Assembly (NCBI RefSeq): GCF_015767435.1
Contig: NZ_JADWOV010000227.1
Span: 16,015-80,014 of the forward strand
Source: Polaribacter sp. BAL334
GTDB taxonomy: Bacteria > Bacteroidota > Bacteroidia > Flavobacteriales > Flavobacteriaceae
Direction: 5' to 3'
DNA length: 64,000 nt
Shown here: positions 45,984 through 55,557 of the stretch, one piece after another
How the letters are laid out: each line of letters opens with the position of its first letter
Position numbering within the stretch: position 1 is the first letter of the stretch
Translations under genes and position numbers: made by a program
Notes under the pieces: generated by a model
The model's database searches: none
Told to the model about the DNA's origin: nothing
The model's input: only the letters and a program-made list of their open reading frames with translations

Positions 45984-47063
45984 TTACTTTTTTTGAAGCA
46001 TTTCTTTAGTTGCAACTGTTCTAAATCCCATATGATCTGAGCTTGAATCTTCAGCTACACCCATTTTTGCAGAAATTCTAAAACTGGCACAATAAGAAGC
46101 ATTACACAAAAAAGAACCGCCTTTCATTACATATTCTACTTGATAAGGATTATCTGGATTATACGGTTTTTCAGCTCCTTTTGGATTTAAGATTGGCTTT
46201 GAAATATCCAAATCACTGTAGTGATTTACATTGAAAAAATCAGCTGTAACCTCCCAAACATTTCCAGCCATGTCAAATAATCCAAGACTATTTGATGGAT
46301 AGGATTTTACGGGAGCAATCAATTCAAAACCATCTTTTGGCTCGTTTTTGATAGGAAATGTTCCTTGCCATGTGTTTGCTTTTTCAATCAATAAACTTGC
46401 ATCATCTCCCCAAGTAAAAATAGAATTTGTGTTTTTTCCTAACGCTGCTGATTCCCATTCAGCTTCCGTTGGCAAAAGTCTATTTGCCCATTTGCAATAA
46501 GCCAACGCATCTTGATGTGTGATATGAACCACAGGAAAGTCGTCTTTTCCTTCAATAGAAGAGTTTGGCCCTTGAGGGTGTTTCCAATTGGCACCAATTT
46601 TCCATGTCCACCATTGAAAATAATTGTCCATTCCAACTACTGCTTTTACATTTTTATTAAATATCAAACTTCCTGGTTGCAAAATAGAATCATGTGGTTT
46701 TGGGGTTCCTGGAGGCAATTGCTTTTTCATTTCTTCCCAAATAATTGGACGTTCAGCCACTGTGACATACTTGGTTTCGTCAACAAATTTTTTAAATTGA
46801 GCATTTGTAACCTCAGTAATATCTATAAAAAATCCATCAACTGTAACCTCATGAGCGGGTTTTTCTCTTGGCATGGCATACTTGTCTGTTTCTTTTGCGC
46901 CTTGTATAAACGTCTTTTTTGGAACCCAAATCATTCCTTCAGGAGTTTCAACAGTTATTTCATTTGATAAAACTATATCTTTATTTTGATTTTTTTTACA
47001 GCTAAATACTGTTAAAAAAAGTACTGAAAATATCAGTTTAGGAAGAAAAGAATTTATTTTCAT
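45984..47063 (-). CDS. Formylglycine-generating enzyme family lipoprotein
   Basis: 359 residues. A lipoprotein signal (FSVLFLTVFSCKKN, Cys near residue 22) leads an FGE/SUMF1 domain: GMIWVPKKTFIQGA, FFIDITEVTNAQFKKFVDET, LPTEAEWESAALG, NVWEVTADFF and the C-terminal GGSFLCNASYCASFRISAK. The two Cys of LCNASYC match the copper-binding catalytic pair of true FGEs, so it should convert a sulfatase Cys to formylglycine. It is not just a structural relative such as GldK/GldJ. The lipid anchor places it in the periplasm or on the outer membrane. No sulfatase lies nearby. Confidence 0.85.
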   Translation of the reverse strand: MKINSFLPKLIFSVLFLTVFSCKKNQNKDIVLSNEITVETPEGMIWVPKKTFIQGAKETDKYAMPREKPAHEVTVDGFFIDITEVTNAQFKKFVDETKYVTVAERPIIWEEMKKQLPPGTPKPHDSILQPGSLIFNKNVKAVVGMDNYFQWWTWKIGANWKHPQGPNSSIEGKDDFPVVHITHQDALAYCKWANRLLPTEAEWESAALGKNTNSIFTWGDDASLLIEKANTWQGTFPIKNEPKDGFELIAPVKSYPSNSLGLFDMAGNVWEVTADFFNVNHYSDLDISKPILNPKGAEKPYNPDNPYQVEYVMKGGSFLCNASYCASFRISAKMGVAEDSSSDHMGFRTVATKEMLQKK

Positions 47064-47233
47064 TTGTATAAATTTTCTAAAAATTTTATAGAACTGTAAA
47101 GGTATTTAAAATCGATTAATTTGGGCAATTTATCAATTCTTAATATTTCAAAAGAAATTGATTTGTATTGATATATAACTAATTAAATATCTAAATCAAT
47201 TCTTTTATTTTTAATTTGATGTGTTATTTTGCA

Positions 47234-47241
47234 TATTTTTG
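47234..47241 (+). promoter_or_regulatory. -7 element for the CNNM/CorC-like gene
   Basis: TATTTTTG matches TAnnTTTG 18 nt before the ATG at 47260. It lies inside any longer reading frame, supporting that start. Confidence 0.5.
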
Positions 47242-47259
47242 CGTAAAATTTATAAAAGA

Positions 47260-48372
47260 ATGTCTTTACTTATTGTTTACGCTGTAGTTGCAATTTTCTT
47301 CTCTTTTTTATGTTCAATTTTGGAAGCTGTGCTGCTCAGTGTTACTCCAACATTTATTAACATCAAAAAAAATGAAGGTCATGAATTTGCAAATGACCTT
47401 GAAGCGCTAAAAAAAGACGTTGACAAACCACTGATTGCAATTTTGACCATCAATACTATTGCGCATACAGTTGGTGCAATTTTGGTTGGTGTTCAAGCAA
47501 AAGTTGCATATTTAGAAATGTATGGAGTTGCACAAAGAAGCATTCTTGGCATCGTGATTACTGAAGATGTGATGGTTGGAATTGTCTCTACAATCATGAC
47601 CATTTTAATTTTAGTTGCTTCCGAAATTATTCCTAAAACAATTGGTGCCACTTATTGGCAAGATTTAGCTGCTTTTACAGCAACTTCACTCAATATTTTA
47701 ATTTTTCCTTTAAAATACACTGGAATTTTATGGTTGTTACAGCTAACAACAAGACTTATTGGCGGAGATAGTCACTCTAGTATTTTGAGCAGAGAAAGCT
47801 TTTTAGTGATGGCTGACATGGCTGAAAAAGAAGGCGTTTTTCATCAAAATGAGAGTAAGGTAATTCGCAATTTGATTGGCTTCAAAGAAATAAAAGTAAC
47901 TGATGTGATGACACCAAGATCCGTTTTAGAGATTGCTGATGAAAATGATACAATTGCCTCTTTCTATGAAGAACATCAAAATTTACGTTTTTCAAGAATT
48001 CCATTGTTCAATGAAAATCCAGATGAAATAACAGGATATTTTTTAAAAAATTCTTTATTGGAAGCAATTATTGCTGGAAAAGGAGAAGAAACACTTTCTA
48101 CGTTAAAACGTGAAATATTGATTACTGATAGAGATTTATCCATTCCTGATTTGTTTGATATTTTAATCAAAGAAAAAGAACACATTGCATTGGTTGTAGA
48201 TGAATATGGCTCTGTAAACGGAATTGTTTCTCAAGAAGATGTCATTGAAACCTTGCTGGGTTTAGAAATCATGGACGAAACAGACAATGTTGCGGATTTA
48301 CAAGAATTGGCACGTAAATCTTGGAAAGATCGCGCAAAAAAAATTACATTCAAAAGAAAAAATCCATCCTAA
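47260..48372 (+). CDS. CNNM/CorC-type (DUF21-CBS) membrane protein
   Basis: 370 residues from MSLLIVYAVVAIFFS; a GTG at 47221 would place the promoter in the coding region. A DUF21 domain with membrane helices (SLLIVYAVVAIFFSFLCSILEAVLLSV; VGIVSTIMTILILVASEIIPKTIG) spans about 1-180. A CBS pair follows (VTDVMTPRSVLEIADENDTI ... IALVVDEYGSVNGIVSQEDVIETLLG). The C-terminal CorC_HlyC domain of many relatives is absent. The family includes Mg/Co efflux proteins; hemolysin naming is historical. Its end is nearly contiguous with convergent hflX. Confidence 0.88.
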   Translation: MSLLIVYAVVAIFFSFLCSILEAVLLSVTPTFINIKKNEGHEFANDLEALKKDVDKPLIAILTINTIAHTVGAILVGVQAKVAYLEMYGVAQRSILGIVITEDVMVGIVSTIMTILILVASEIIPKTIGATYWQDLAAFTATSLNILIFPLKYTGILWLLQLTTRLIGGDSHSSILSRESFLVMADMAEKEGVFHQNESKVIRNLIGFKEIKVTDVMTPRSVLEIADENDTIASFYEEHQNLRFSRIPLFNENPDEITGYFLKNSLLEAIIAGKGEETLSTLKREILITDRDLSIPDLFDILIKEKEHIALVVDEYGSVNGIVSQEDVIETLLGLEIMDETDNVADLQELARKSWKDRAKKITFKRKNPS

Positions 48373-48373
48373 T

Positions 48374-49576
48374 TTATTGATATTCTTCAAATAAGAAATC
48401 ATTATACGGAAAACGTTGAACGTGAATTTTCTTCACTTCTTCATAAACTTTTTCTTTAAAATCTTCCAAATTGTCTTTGTTAAGTGCAGAAATAAAAATG
48501 GATTCAACATCATAATCATTCATCCATGTTTTTTTCCAATCTTGTAATGTGTAATGTTCTTTGCCTTTTTCGGTCATCAAATCGTCTTCATCAATCGTTT
48601 CATATTCATAAGCATCTATTTTATTGAACACTATCAGTGTGGGTTTATCACCACATTTTATGTCCAATAAAATCGAATTTACAGAGGCAATATGATCTTC
48701 AAAATGTGGATGAGAAATATCAACAACATGCAACAATAAGTCTGCTTCACGAACTTCATCTAAGGTAGATTTGAAAGATTCTACCAATTGTGTAGGCAGT
48801 TTTCTGATAAAACCAACAGTGTCTGTCATCAAAAAGGGAATGTTTTTAATGACCACTTTTCGAACAGTAGTATCTAAAGTGGCAAATAATTTATTCTCTG
48901 CAAAAACATCGCTTTTACTGATGACATTCATCAAGGTTGATTTTCCAACATTTGTATAACCAACCAATGCAACTCGTACCATTTTTCCACGATTTTTTCG
49001 CTGAACAGCCATTTGCATGTCAATCGTTTCCAATTTCTTTTTCAGTAATCCTATTTTATCACGAATAATTCGTCTGTCTGTTTCAATTTCTGTTTCTCCA
49101 GGACCACGCATTCCAATACCTCCTTTTTGCTTGTCAAGGTGTGTCCAAAGTTTGGTTAATCTTGGTAAAATATATTGATTTTGAGCCAATTCTACTTGTG
49201 TTTTAGCAGAACTAGTTTGCGCTCTTTGTGCAAAAATATCTAGAATCAAATTGGTTCTATCTAAGATTTTACAATTCAGAATTTTTTCGATATTTCTTAA
49301 TTGACCAGGTGTAAGTTCATCATCAAAAATAGCTGTACCAACTTCGTTAGTGTCAATAAATTGTTTTACTTCTTCCAATTTTCCTATGCCTAAAAAAGTT
49401 TTAGGATTGGGTTTATCAACTCTTTGAACAAAGCGTTTTATCACAATTCCACCTGCTGTGAGTGTTAAAAATTCGAGTTCATCTAAATATTCTTTAGATT
49501 TTGTTTCGTCCTGAAATTGCGTGATTACGCCAATCAAAACTACTTTTTCTGAAATGGCTTCTATTTGATCTATCAT
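48374..49576 (-). CDS. hflX: Ribosome-associated GTPase HflX
   Basis: 400 residues from MIDQIEAISEKVVLIGVITQ; an upstream Met at 49630 would add a hydrophobic tail unlike the family and overlies a TACTTTTG -7 box at 49590-49583. The N-terminal HflX domain contains ELEFLTLTAGG and the conserved GKLEEVKQFI. The linker GGIGMRGPGETEIETDRR is diagnostic. The GTPase part has GYTNVGKSTLMN, DTVGFIRKLPTQLVESF and NKID. HflX splits stalled or hibernating ribosomes. The start lies at the predicted transcript start, so the mRNA may be nearly leaderless. Confidence 0.93.
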   Translation of the reverse strand: MIDQIEAISEKVVLIGVITQFQDETKSKEYLDELEFLTLTAGGIVIKRFVQRVDKPNPKTFLGIGKLEEVKQFIDTNEVGTAIFDDELTPGQLRNIEKILNCKILDRTNLILDIFAQRAQTSSAKTQVELAQNQYILPRLTKLWTHLDKQKGGIGMRGPGETEIETDRRIIRDKIGLLKKKLETIDMQMAVQRKNRGKMVRVALVGYTNVGKSTLMNVISKSDVFAENKLFATLDTTVRKVVIKNIPFLMTDTVGFIRKLPTQLVESFKSTLDEVREADLLLHVVDISHPHFEDHIASVNSILLDIKCGDKPTLIVFNKIDAYEYETIDEDDLMTEKGKEHYTLQDWKKTWMNDYDVESIFISALNKDNLEDFKEKVYEEVKKIHVQRFPYNDFLFEEYQ

Positions 49577-49613
49577 ACACCACAAAAGTACGAACAAATA
49601 TGGATTGTAAAAA

Positions 49614-49643
49614 TAGAAAAACCTCAACAAAAGTTGAGGTTTT
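49614..49643 (-). terminator. Terminator of a short transcript upstream of hflX
   Basis: Minus-strand stem AAAACCTCAAC / GTTGAGGTTTT with TTTT loop, followed by TCTATTTTTA. It cannot serve hflX, which starts downstream at 49576, and the next minus-strand gene ends 200 nt upstream. It therefore probably ends the small unit at 49667-49728. Confidence 0.75.
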
Positions 49644-49666
49644 CCTAATTAATTCAAATCTCACTA

Positions 49667-49705
49667 TTACACTACAACTTTCTCTTTTTCAAGCTCGTCT
49701 TTCAT
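49667..49705 (-). CDS. Possible 12-residue microprotein or small RNA
   Basis: MKDELEKEKVVV is encoded between a -7 box (TACATTTG, 49728-49721) and a strong terminator (49643-49614). The unit would give an RNA of about 100 nt. Charged then hydrophobic, no family known. Either the peptide or the RNA itself could be the product. Confidence 0.35.
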   Translation of the reverse strand: MKDELEKEKVVV

Positions 49706-49720
49706 GTTTTTTTGATGGGA

Positions 49721-49728
49721 CAAATGTA
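49721..49728 (-). promoter_or_regulatory. -7 element of the small unit
   Basis: Minus-strand TACATTTG, consensus TAnnTTTG, 15 nt before the ATG at 49705. A -33 TTG is not evident. Confidence 0.45.
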
Positions 49729-49847
49729 GATTCAAACTTTTATTTGAAGGTTATTGAAATGTTAAGAAAAAAACATTTTAGGTTATGTAAACTTCAAAAT
49801 TCGCATTTTTAAACTTATGAATTGTCAAATCAATAAAAAGTAGATTT

Positions 49848-50537
49848 TTAAAAATTGTGATGCATGCTAATTTGCATTTGATTTTTGCTCCAAGAATTGG
49901 TTGTTTGTTTCATGATTCCTACCTGAAATTTTATGGTTTTATTTAATACATAGCCTAATCCCATATAAGCTCTATTTCTATCAAAAAAGTCAACCGAATT
50001 ATTGTTTCCAATGGCAGTTTCTCCATTGATAAACAACTCATTATAAAATGCTCCATAAATAGTTTTTGGACTCAATTCTTTAGAATTAAATGGAATATTG
50101 ACAAAGATATTGTAACGATAACGTGTCCTAAAATCCTGATTTTCAACAAACCGTTGTTCATAACGAAAACGATGTGTGATAAAAAAGCGGTTTCCTAATT
50201 TTTGGGAAAATAAGGCTTCTTGATACAACCTATTTTCATTGAAAGTGTAATCAGAATCTCCAAAATCACCTGTTGTGATATTTGCAAACCCCAATGTAAA
50301 CATCACACCTGAATTTTTTGGTGTGAATGTAATTCCTGAACGAAGCATTAACTGTTCTTGATCTCCCAAAATTGCCCAATCTCGATGTTGAATATCTCCC
50401 TGAATTCCCCAATTCGAGTTTTCGAATTTGTGATTAAAAAAATACATATACCAAGAGCCAAGCTGATTTTCATTGACTTGAGAAAAAATTGATGAACTCA
50501 CAAACAAAACTAAAATCGAAAAAAAAGAAATCTTCAT
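49848..50537 (-). CDS. DUF2490 family outer-membrane beta-barrel-like protein
   Basis: 229 residues from MKISFFSILVLFVSSSIFSQ (signal peptide). The mature part has amphipathic beta strands with aromatic ends (GSWYMYFFNHKFENSNWGIQGDIQHRDW; FFITHRFRYEQRFVENQDFRTRYRYNIFVNI) ending in an aromatic Phe (MHHNF), as expected of an outer-membrane barrel. The family is DUF2490 and has no defined function. Translation may be coupled to the small membrane protein whose stop lies 5 nt upstream of this start. Confidence 0.8.
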   Translation of the reverse strand: MKISFFSILVLFVSSSIFSQVNENQLGSWYMYFFNHKFENSNWGIQGDIQHRDWAILGDQEQLMLRSGITFTPKNSGVMFTLGFANITTGDFGDSDYTFNENRLYQEALFSQKLGNRFFITHRFRYEQRFVENQDFRTRYRYNIFVNIPFNSKELSPKTIYGAFYNELFINGETAIGNNNSVDFFDRNRAYMGLGYVLNKTIKFQVGIMKQTTNSWSKNQMQISMHHNF

Positions 50538-50541
50538 TTTA

Positions 50542-50781
50542 TCAATCTTTACCAACATTCTTAAAAGCTTCTCTTAATTTTTCATCATTGATGATGTATT
50601 TTTTATACCTTCCATCTTTGTATCTATGAAAAATAAACAGCGGCATAAAAATAAAAGAAAGGTATAAAACGCCTAAACCCATTACGATTTGGGCTTTTTC
50701 GTGTTCAGTGTTTATCAAAAAAATTCCTGTTGCAATCCAAACTAAAAAGACAACAAACATTATTTTTAATACGATTTTCAT
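50542..50781 (-). CDS. Small two-helix membrane protein
   Basis: 79 residues from MKIVLKIMFVVFLVWIATGI. Two transmembrane helices (about 5-20 and 33-52, VMGLGVLYLSFIFMPLFIF) are followed by a basic tail (HRYKDGRYKKYIINDEKLREAFKN). No family recognised. A TATTTTTG -7 box lies 5 nt upstream of the ATG; it is cotranscribed with the DUF2490 gene. Confidence 0.6.
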   Translation of the reverse strand: MKIVLKIMFVVFLVWIATGIFLINTEHEKAQIVMGLGVLYLSFIFMPLFIFHRYKDGRYKKYIINDEKLREAFKNVGKD

Positions 50782-50828
50782 GCAACAAAAATACAAAAAC
50801 GCTATCTTTATTTTTTAATTTATTTCTC

Positions 50829-51806
50829 ATGAAATGGAAGATTTTATTTTTATGTTTAACAGCTATTTTAGGATGTTCAAAATCTGAAATTATGAAAACT
50901 CCAGCTAAAATTGTGATTGCACATAGAGGCGCTTCTGGCTATTTACCCGAACATACTTTGGAAGCAAAATCGATGGCACATGCTATGAATGTTGACTTTA
51001 TTGAACAAGATTTGGTATTAAGCAAAGATGATGTTCCAATAGTTATTCATGATATTTATTTGGATGATGTTACAAATGTTTCCGAAATATTTCCTGATAA
51101 AAAAAGAAATGATGGACGATTTTACGTGATTGATTTTACGTTTGAAGAGCTAAAAACATTACAAGTTTCCGAGAGATTTGATCCAAAATCGGGTGTACAA
51201 GTCTATCCAAATCGTTTTCCAAAAGGAAAAGGAGCTTTCAGATTGCATTCTTTGCAAGAAGAAATAGAATTGATTCAAGGGTTGAACAGAAGTACCAACA
51301 AAAATATTGGCATTTATCCAGAAATTAAAGCACCCAAATTTCATCAAAAAGAAGGAAAAAAACTGACGAAAATTGTGCTGAAAATTTTATCAGATTATGG
51401 CTATACAACCAAAAAAGACAGGTGTATTTTACAATGCTTTGACGCCAAAGAATTGGAACGAATCAGAAAAGAATTGCATTCTGAATTGTTTTTAGTACAA
51501 TTGATAGAATTCCCTGAGGAAGCCAAAAATCTCGAATATTTTGCCACTTTTGCAGATGGAATTGGACCTTGGTATCGTCAAATTTTAGACAAAAAAGTGG
51601 ATGAAAAATGGACCTTTACAACTCTTGTTTCTGATGCACACAAGCTTGGATTAAAAGTACATCCTTATACTTTTAGAGCGGATCAATTAAATGAATTTAC
51701 GTCTTTTGAAGAGATGTTAGAAATACTTTTAATTGAAGCAAATGTGGATGGTGTTTTTACAGATTTTCCAGATTTAGTCGTTCACTTTCTAAATGAGAAA
51801 AAATAA
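50829..51806 (+). CDS. glpQ: Glycerophosphodiester phosphodiesterase, lipoprotein (GlpQ-type)
   Basis: 325 residues from MKWKILFLCLTAILGCSKS; the lipobox AILGC anchors it in an envelope membrane. The GDPD domain has AHRGASGYLPEHTLEA, the EQDLVLSKDDVPIVIHDIYLDD metal site, and a second His in the same strand. The C-terminal half contains IGIYPEIKAP and LQCFDAKELERI. It would hydrolyse glycerophosphodiesters to glycerol-3-phosphate. Divergent from the small membrane protein gene; monocistronic. Confidence 0.9.
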   Translation: MKWKILFLCLTAILGCSKSEIMKTPAKIVIAHRGASGYLPEHTLEAKSMAHAMNVDFIEQDLVLSKDDVPIVIHDIYLDDVTNVSEIFPDKKRNDGRFYVIDFTFEELKTLQVSERFDPKSGVQVYPNRFPKGKGAFRLHSLQEEIELIQGLNRSTNKNIGIYPEIKAPKFHQKEGKKLTKIVLKILSDYGYTTKKDRCILQCFDAKELERIRKELHSELFLVQLIEFPEEAKNLEYFATFADGIGPWYRQILDKKVDEKWTFTTLVSDAHKLGLKVHPYTFRADQLNEFTSFEEMLEILLIEANVDGVFTDFPDLVVHFLNEKK

Positions 51807-51821
51807 ATATTATTAACCTAA

Positions 51822-53600
51822 TTAAAGAGAAGTTACCTCAATTAATTTATTTCTGTAAGCGGTTAATAATTTGGATTTTGAGATAAATCCAACATATTTT
51901 TTGTCTTTTACTACAGGTAAATTCCAAGCGTCACTTTCCTTGAATTTTTGCATGACTATTTCAGCAGAATCATTGTAAAAAATGATTTCAGGAGCAGCTT
52001 TCATAATGGTTTGAACATCCACTTTGTCATACATTTCAGTATCAAACATGATGGGCCTGATGTCATCTAGCAACACAATACCCAAAAATTCTTGTTCTTT
52101 ATCAATCACAGGAAAAATATTTCTATTCGAATTTGCGACTGCCTTTTTCAGCATCTTGCCTAACATCATTTGTGGGTGTACTGGAATAAAATTGGTTTCA
52201 ATCAATTTGTCAATTTGCAACATCATCAAGACATTTTTGTCTTTGTCATGTGTAATTAATTCGCCTTTTTTTGCCAATTCAACTGTGTAAATTGAATTCG
52301 CCACAAAGTATTTTGTAAACGCAAATGAAATGGCTGCAACCAACATCAATGGCACAAAAAGTTCATAACCACCTGTAATTTCGGCAATTAAAAAAATAGC
52401 AGTTAAAGGTGCATGCAGCACTCCAGCCATCAAACCTGTCATACCAATTAAGGTAAAATTACTTTCGGAAACATTGCCTCCAAGAACATTGATCATCTTT
52501 GCAAACGCATTTCCTAAAGCACTTCCCATAAACAATGTTGGGATAAAAATTCCTCCAACACCACCTGCTGAAAAAGTAATTGTCATGGCAATTGCTTTGA
52601 AAAAAGCAACAATTAATAGAAAAATAATAATCATCCAAGCATTTGAAAAATCAATATTATAGGGCAAATCTTTCAAAGCTTCTATGGAATTTCCATTCAA
52701 TAAATTATTGATTAATCCATAACCTTCTCCATATAAAGGCGGAATAAGATACAGCATCATTCCAATTAAAAATCCACCAAAAATGAGTTTATGAACCGGT
52801 TTTTTAATTCGTTTGAAAAAATTGGTAATTCTGAAATAAATTTTAGAAAAATATACGGATGCAATTCCTGTTCCTAATCCCAATAAAACATAATAAAAAA
52901 TGTCTCTTACAGCAAAATCATCAATCAGTTTAAACCCAAGTAAAGCGTCTTTTTCAAAGAAAAAATAAGACGTAATGACGGCAGAAACTGAAGCTAATAA
53001 AAGTGGCACTAAAGAGGCAAAAGCCAAATCTAAACTGAAGATTTCAATTGCAAAGATAATCGCTGCAACAGGCGCTTTAAACATGGATGACATGGCTCCA
53101 GCTGTTGCGCAACCAATTAATAAAATTCGAGTTTTGGCATTCATGTGAAACAATTGCGCCACTGTTGAACCCAAAGCAGCACCTGTACTCACTGCAGGGC
53201 CTTGCAAACCAGCAGAACCACCAAAACCAACAGTGATTGGCGCTGTAATTAAAGAAGCATAGATTTTATAACTATCGATAATTCCTTGGCGTTTTGAAAC
53301 TGCGTGCAAAGTCGTGGAAATTCCATGACCAATGTCTTTTTTAATGATTTTGATTTTGATGTAATACACCAAAACCAATCCAATTATCGGAAAAATAAAA
53401 TAGAGTGAATGATGAAAATCCTTGATAAATTTCCCTTCTAAAACACTTTCAAAAAAGAAGGTTAAGTTTTTTAAAACAGCGGTTCCCAAACCCGCTAAAA
53501 AGCCAACTAGAATACTCAAAGCATACACAAACTGACGTTCGGAAATATATTTATATCTCCAAATTAAAATCTGTTTGAAAAAGCTTTTTTTTGCTGGCAT
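51822..53600 (-). CDS. CLC-family chloride channel with C-terminal CBS pair
   Basis: 592 residues. CLC membrane domain (about 20-430), then a CBS pair (about 445-580). Filter motifs: DIGHGIST (site of the GSGIP Ser), GSAGLQGPAVSTGAALGS (site of GREGP) and GGVGGIFIPTLFMGSALGN (site of GIFAP). The gating Glu of GREGP is Gln here, which in studied CLCs removes the proton-coupled fast gate. This protein is predicted to act as an open channel more than a Cl-/H+ antiporter. The CBS domains may add nucleotide regulation. Confidence 0.88.
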   Translation of the reverse strand: MPAKKSFFKQILIWRYKYISERQFVYALSILVGFLAGLGTAVLKNLTFFFESVLEGKFIKDFHHSLYFIFPIIGLVLVYYIKIKIIKKDIGHGISTTLHAVSKRQGIIDSYKIYASLITAPITVGFGGSAGLQGPAVSTGAALGSTVAQLFHMNAKTRILLIGCATAGAMSSMFKAPVAAIIFAIEIFSLDLAFASLVPLLLASVSAVITSYFFFEKDALLGFKLIDDFAVRDIFYYVLLGLGTGIASVYFSKIYFRITNFFKRIKKPVHKLIFGGFLIGMMLYLIPPLYGEGYGLINNLLNGNSIEALKDLPYNIDFSNAWMIIIFLLIVAFFKAIAMTITFSAGGVGGIFIPTLFMGSALGNAFAKMINVLGGNVSESNFTLIGMTGLMAGVLHAPLTAIFLIAEITGGYELFVPLMLVAAISFAFTKYFVANSIYTVELAKKGELITHDKDKNVLMMLQIDKLIETNFIPVHPQMMLGKMLKKAVANSNRNIFPVIDKEQEFLGIVLLDDIRPIMFDTEMYDKVDVQTIMKAAPEIIFYNDSAEIVMQKFKESDAWNLPVVKDKKYVGFISKSKLLTAYRNKLIEVTSL

Positions 53601-53647
53601 TTGCTATTTTTCAATAAAAATAGGTAAAGTTTTAAAATAATTCCAAT

Positions 53648-53670
53648 AAAAAATCCCGCAAAAAGCGGGA
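53648..53670 (-). terminator. Terminator after aspS
   Basis: Minus-strand stem TCCCGC / GCGGGA with a 5-nt loop followed by TTTTTT, 8 nt past the aspS stop. Confidence 0.88.
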
Positions 53671-53678
53671 GTTATATT

Positions 53679-55433
53679 TTATGCTTGAATGTCTAATTTG
53701 ATGTTCAATTCCTTCAGTTGAGCATCATCAATAAAAGCAGGCGCATCAATCATTACGTCTCTTCCTGAGTTGTTTTTTGGAAACGCAATAAAATCACGAA
53801 TCGTTTCTTGACCACCCAAAATAGCAACCAATCTGTCCAATCCAAAAGCCAAACCTCCATGAGGTGGTGCTCCATATTCAAAAGCATCCATTAAAAATCC
53901 GAATTGCGCTTTGGCATCTTCATCCGAAAAACCTAAATGACGTAACATAGTTGCTTGTGTTTGTTTGTCATGAATTCTGATAGAGCCACCCCCAATTTCA
54001 TTTCCATTCAATACCAAATCATACGCATTTGCTTTCACTGCTCCAGGATTTGAATCTAACATTTCTAATTGTCCCGGTTTTGGTGACGTAAATGGGTGAT
54101 GCATCGCATGATAATGTCCTGTTTCTTCATCCAATTCTAACAATGGAAAATCAATGACCCAAAGTGGTGCAAATTCAGTTGGTTTTCTCAATCCCAAACG
54201 AGTTGCCAATTCCATTCTCAAGGCAGATAATTGCGCACGAACTTTATTGGTTTCGCCAGATAAAACACAGATTAAATCTCCTGCTTTTGCGCCAGTGATT
54301 TTTGCCCAATTTGCCAAATCTGTTTCATCATAAAATTTATCAACAGACGATTTGAACGTTCCATCTTCGTTTACACGACAATATACCATTCCAAGAGCGC
54401 CAATTTGAGGTCTTTTTACCCAATCAATCAAGGCATCAATTTCTTTTCTGGTGTATGAATTTCCTCCAGGAACAGCAATTCCCACAACCAATTCAGCATT
54501 GTTAAAAACTGGAAAATCTTTGTGTTTGGCAACTTCATTCAATTCGCCAAATTGCATTCCAAAACGAATATCTGGCTTGTCATTTCCATACAAACGCATG
54601 GCATCATCATAGAACATTCTTGGAAACTTTTCGATGTCAATTCCATGAATTTCTTTCAACAAATGTCTCGTCATTCCTTCAAAAACAGCCAAAATATCTT
54701 CTTGTTCCACAAATGCCATTTCGCAGTCAATTTGTGTAAATTCAGGTTGTCTGTCAGCACGTAAATCTTCGTCTCTAAAACATTTAACAATCTGAAAATA
54801 TTTATCCATTCCACCAACCATTAACAATTGTTTGAACGTTTGCGGACTTTGAGGCAAAGCATAAAATTGACCTTTATTCATTCGTGATGGCACTACAAAA
54901 TCACGAGCTCCTTCAGGAGTTGATTTGATTAAATAAGGTGTTTCTATTTCAATAAATCCTTGATTTGACAAGAATTTTCGAACTTCCATGGTTACTTTGT
55001 GGCGAAAAATCAAATTCTCTTTTACAGGATTTCTACGAATATCCAAATAGCGATATTTCATTCTGATATCTTCACCACCATCAGTTTGATCTTCAATCGT
55101 AAAAGGAGGCAATTTTGCAGGGTTTAAAATCTCCAATTTGGTAACTAAAACTTCAATTTCGCCTGTTGGCATTTTGTCATTTTTTGACTCGCGCTCAATC
55201 ACAGTTCCTGTAACTTGAATCACAAATTCTCTTCCTAAAGATTTTGCTTTTTCCATCATCACTTTTGGAGTGCGTTCTTCATCAAAAATAAGTTGGGTAA
55301 TGCCATATCTGTCTCGCAAATCAACCCAAATCATAAAACCTTTGTCTCTTGATTTTTGAACCCAACCAGCCAAAATAACTTCTTTATTGATGTGAGATGC
55401 TCTTAATTCTCCGCAAGAATGACTTCTATACAT
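53679..55433 (-). CDS. aspS: Aspartyl-tRNA synthetase
   Basis: 584 residues, bacterial-type. N-terminal OB fold ([32 protein letters not shown]), class II motif 2 ([23 protein letters not shown]), a GAD insertion domain (about 280-410) and motif 3 ([15 protein letters not shown]). It charges tRNA-Asp. Monocistronic, with its own terminator. A gatCAB-independent discriminating specificity cannot be inferred from this reading. Confidence 0.96.
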   Translation of the reverse strand: MYRSHSCGELRASHINKEVILAGWVQKSRDKGFMIWVDLRDRYGITQLIFDEERTPKVMMEKAKSLGREFVIQVTGTVIERESKNDKMPTGEIEVLVTKLEILNPAKLPPFTIEDQTDGGEDIRMKYRYLDIRRNPVKENLIFRHKVTMEVRKFLSNQGFIEIETPYLIKSTPEGARDFVVPSRMNKGQFYALPQSPQTFKQLLMVGGMDKYFQIVKCFRDEDLRADRQPEFTQIDCEMAFVEQEDILAVFEGMTRHLLKEIHGIDIEKFPRMFYDDAMRLYGNDKPDIRFGMQFGELNEVAKHKDFPVFNNAELVVGIAVPGGNSYTRKEIDALIDWVKRPQIGALGMVYCRVNEDGTFKSSVDKFYDETDLANWAKITGAKAGDLICVLSGETNKVRAQLSALRMELATRLGLRKPTEFAPLWVIDFPLLELDEETGHYHAMHHPFTSPKPGQLEMLDSNPGAVKANAYDLVLNGNEIGGGSIRIHDKQTQATMLRHLGFSDEDAKAQFGFLMDAFEYGAPPHGGLAFGLDRLVAILGGQETIRDFIAFPKNNSGRDVMIDAPAFIDDAQLKELNIKLDIQA

Positions 55434-55452
55434 TTTTTCTAAATTTAAGGTG

Positions 55453-55460
55453 CAAAATTA
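55453..55460 (-). promoter_or_regulatory. -7 promoter element of aspS
   Basis: Minus-strand TAATTTTG, consensus TAnnTTTG, 19 nt upstream of the aspS ATG. Confidence 0.45.
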
Positions 55461-55557
55461 AACATTTTATCCATTAAAATCTTTGTAAGTTTGTATTTAT
55501 GAGCGCAATTAATTTCAATTTGTTTTCGTTCAATTTTTTTTTTAAAATGATTTTAAA

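Noticed and set aside
46512..46967. 151-codon plus-strand open frame
   Set aside because: Antisense to the FGE gene, whose motifs are unambiguous.
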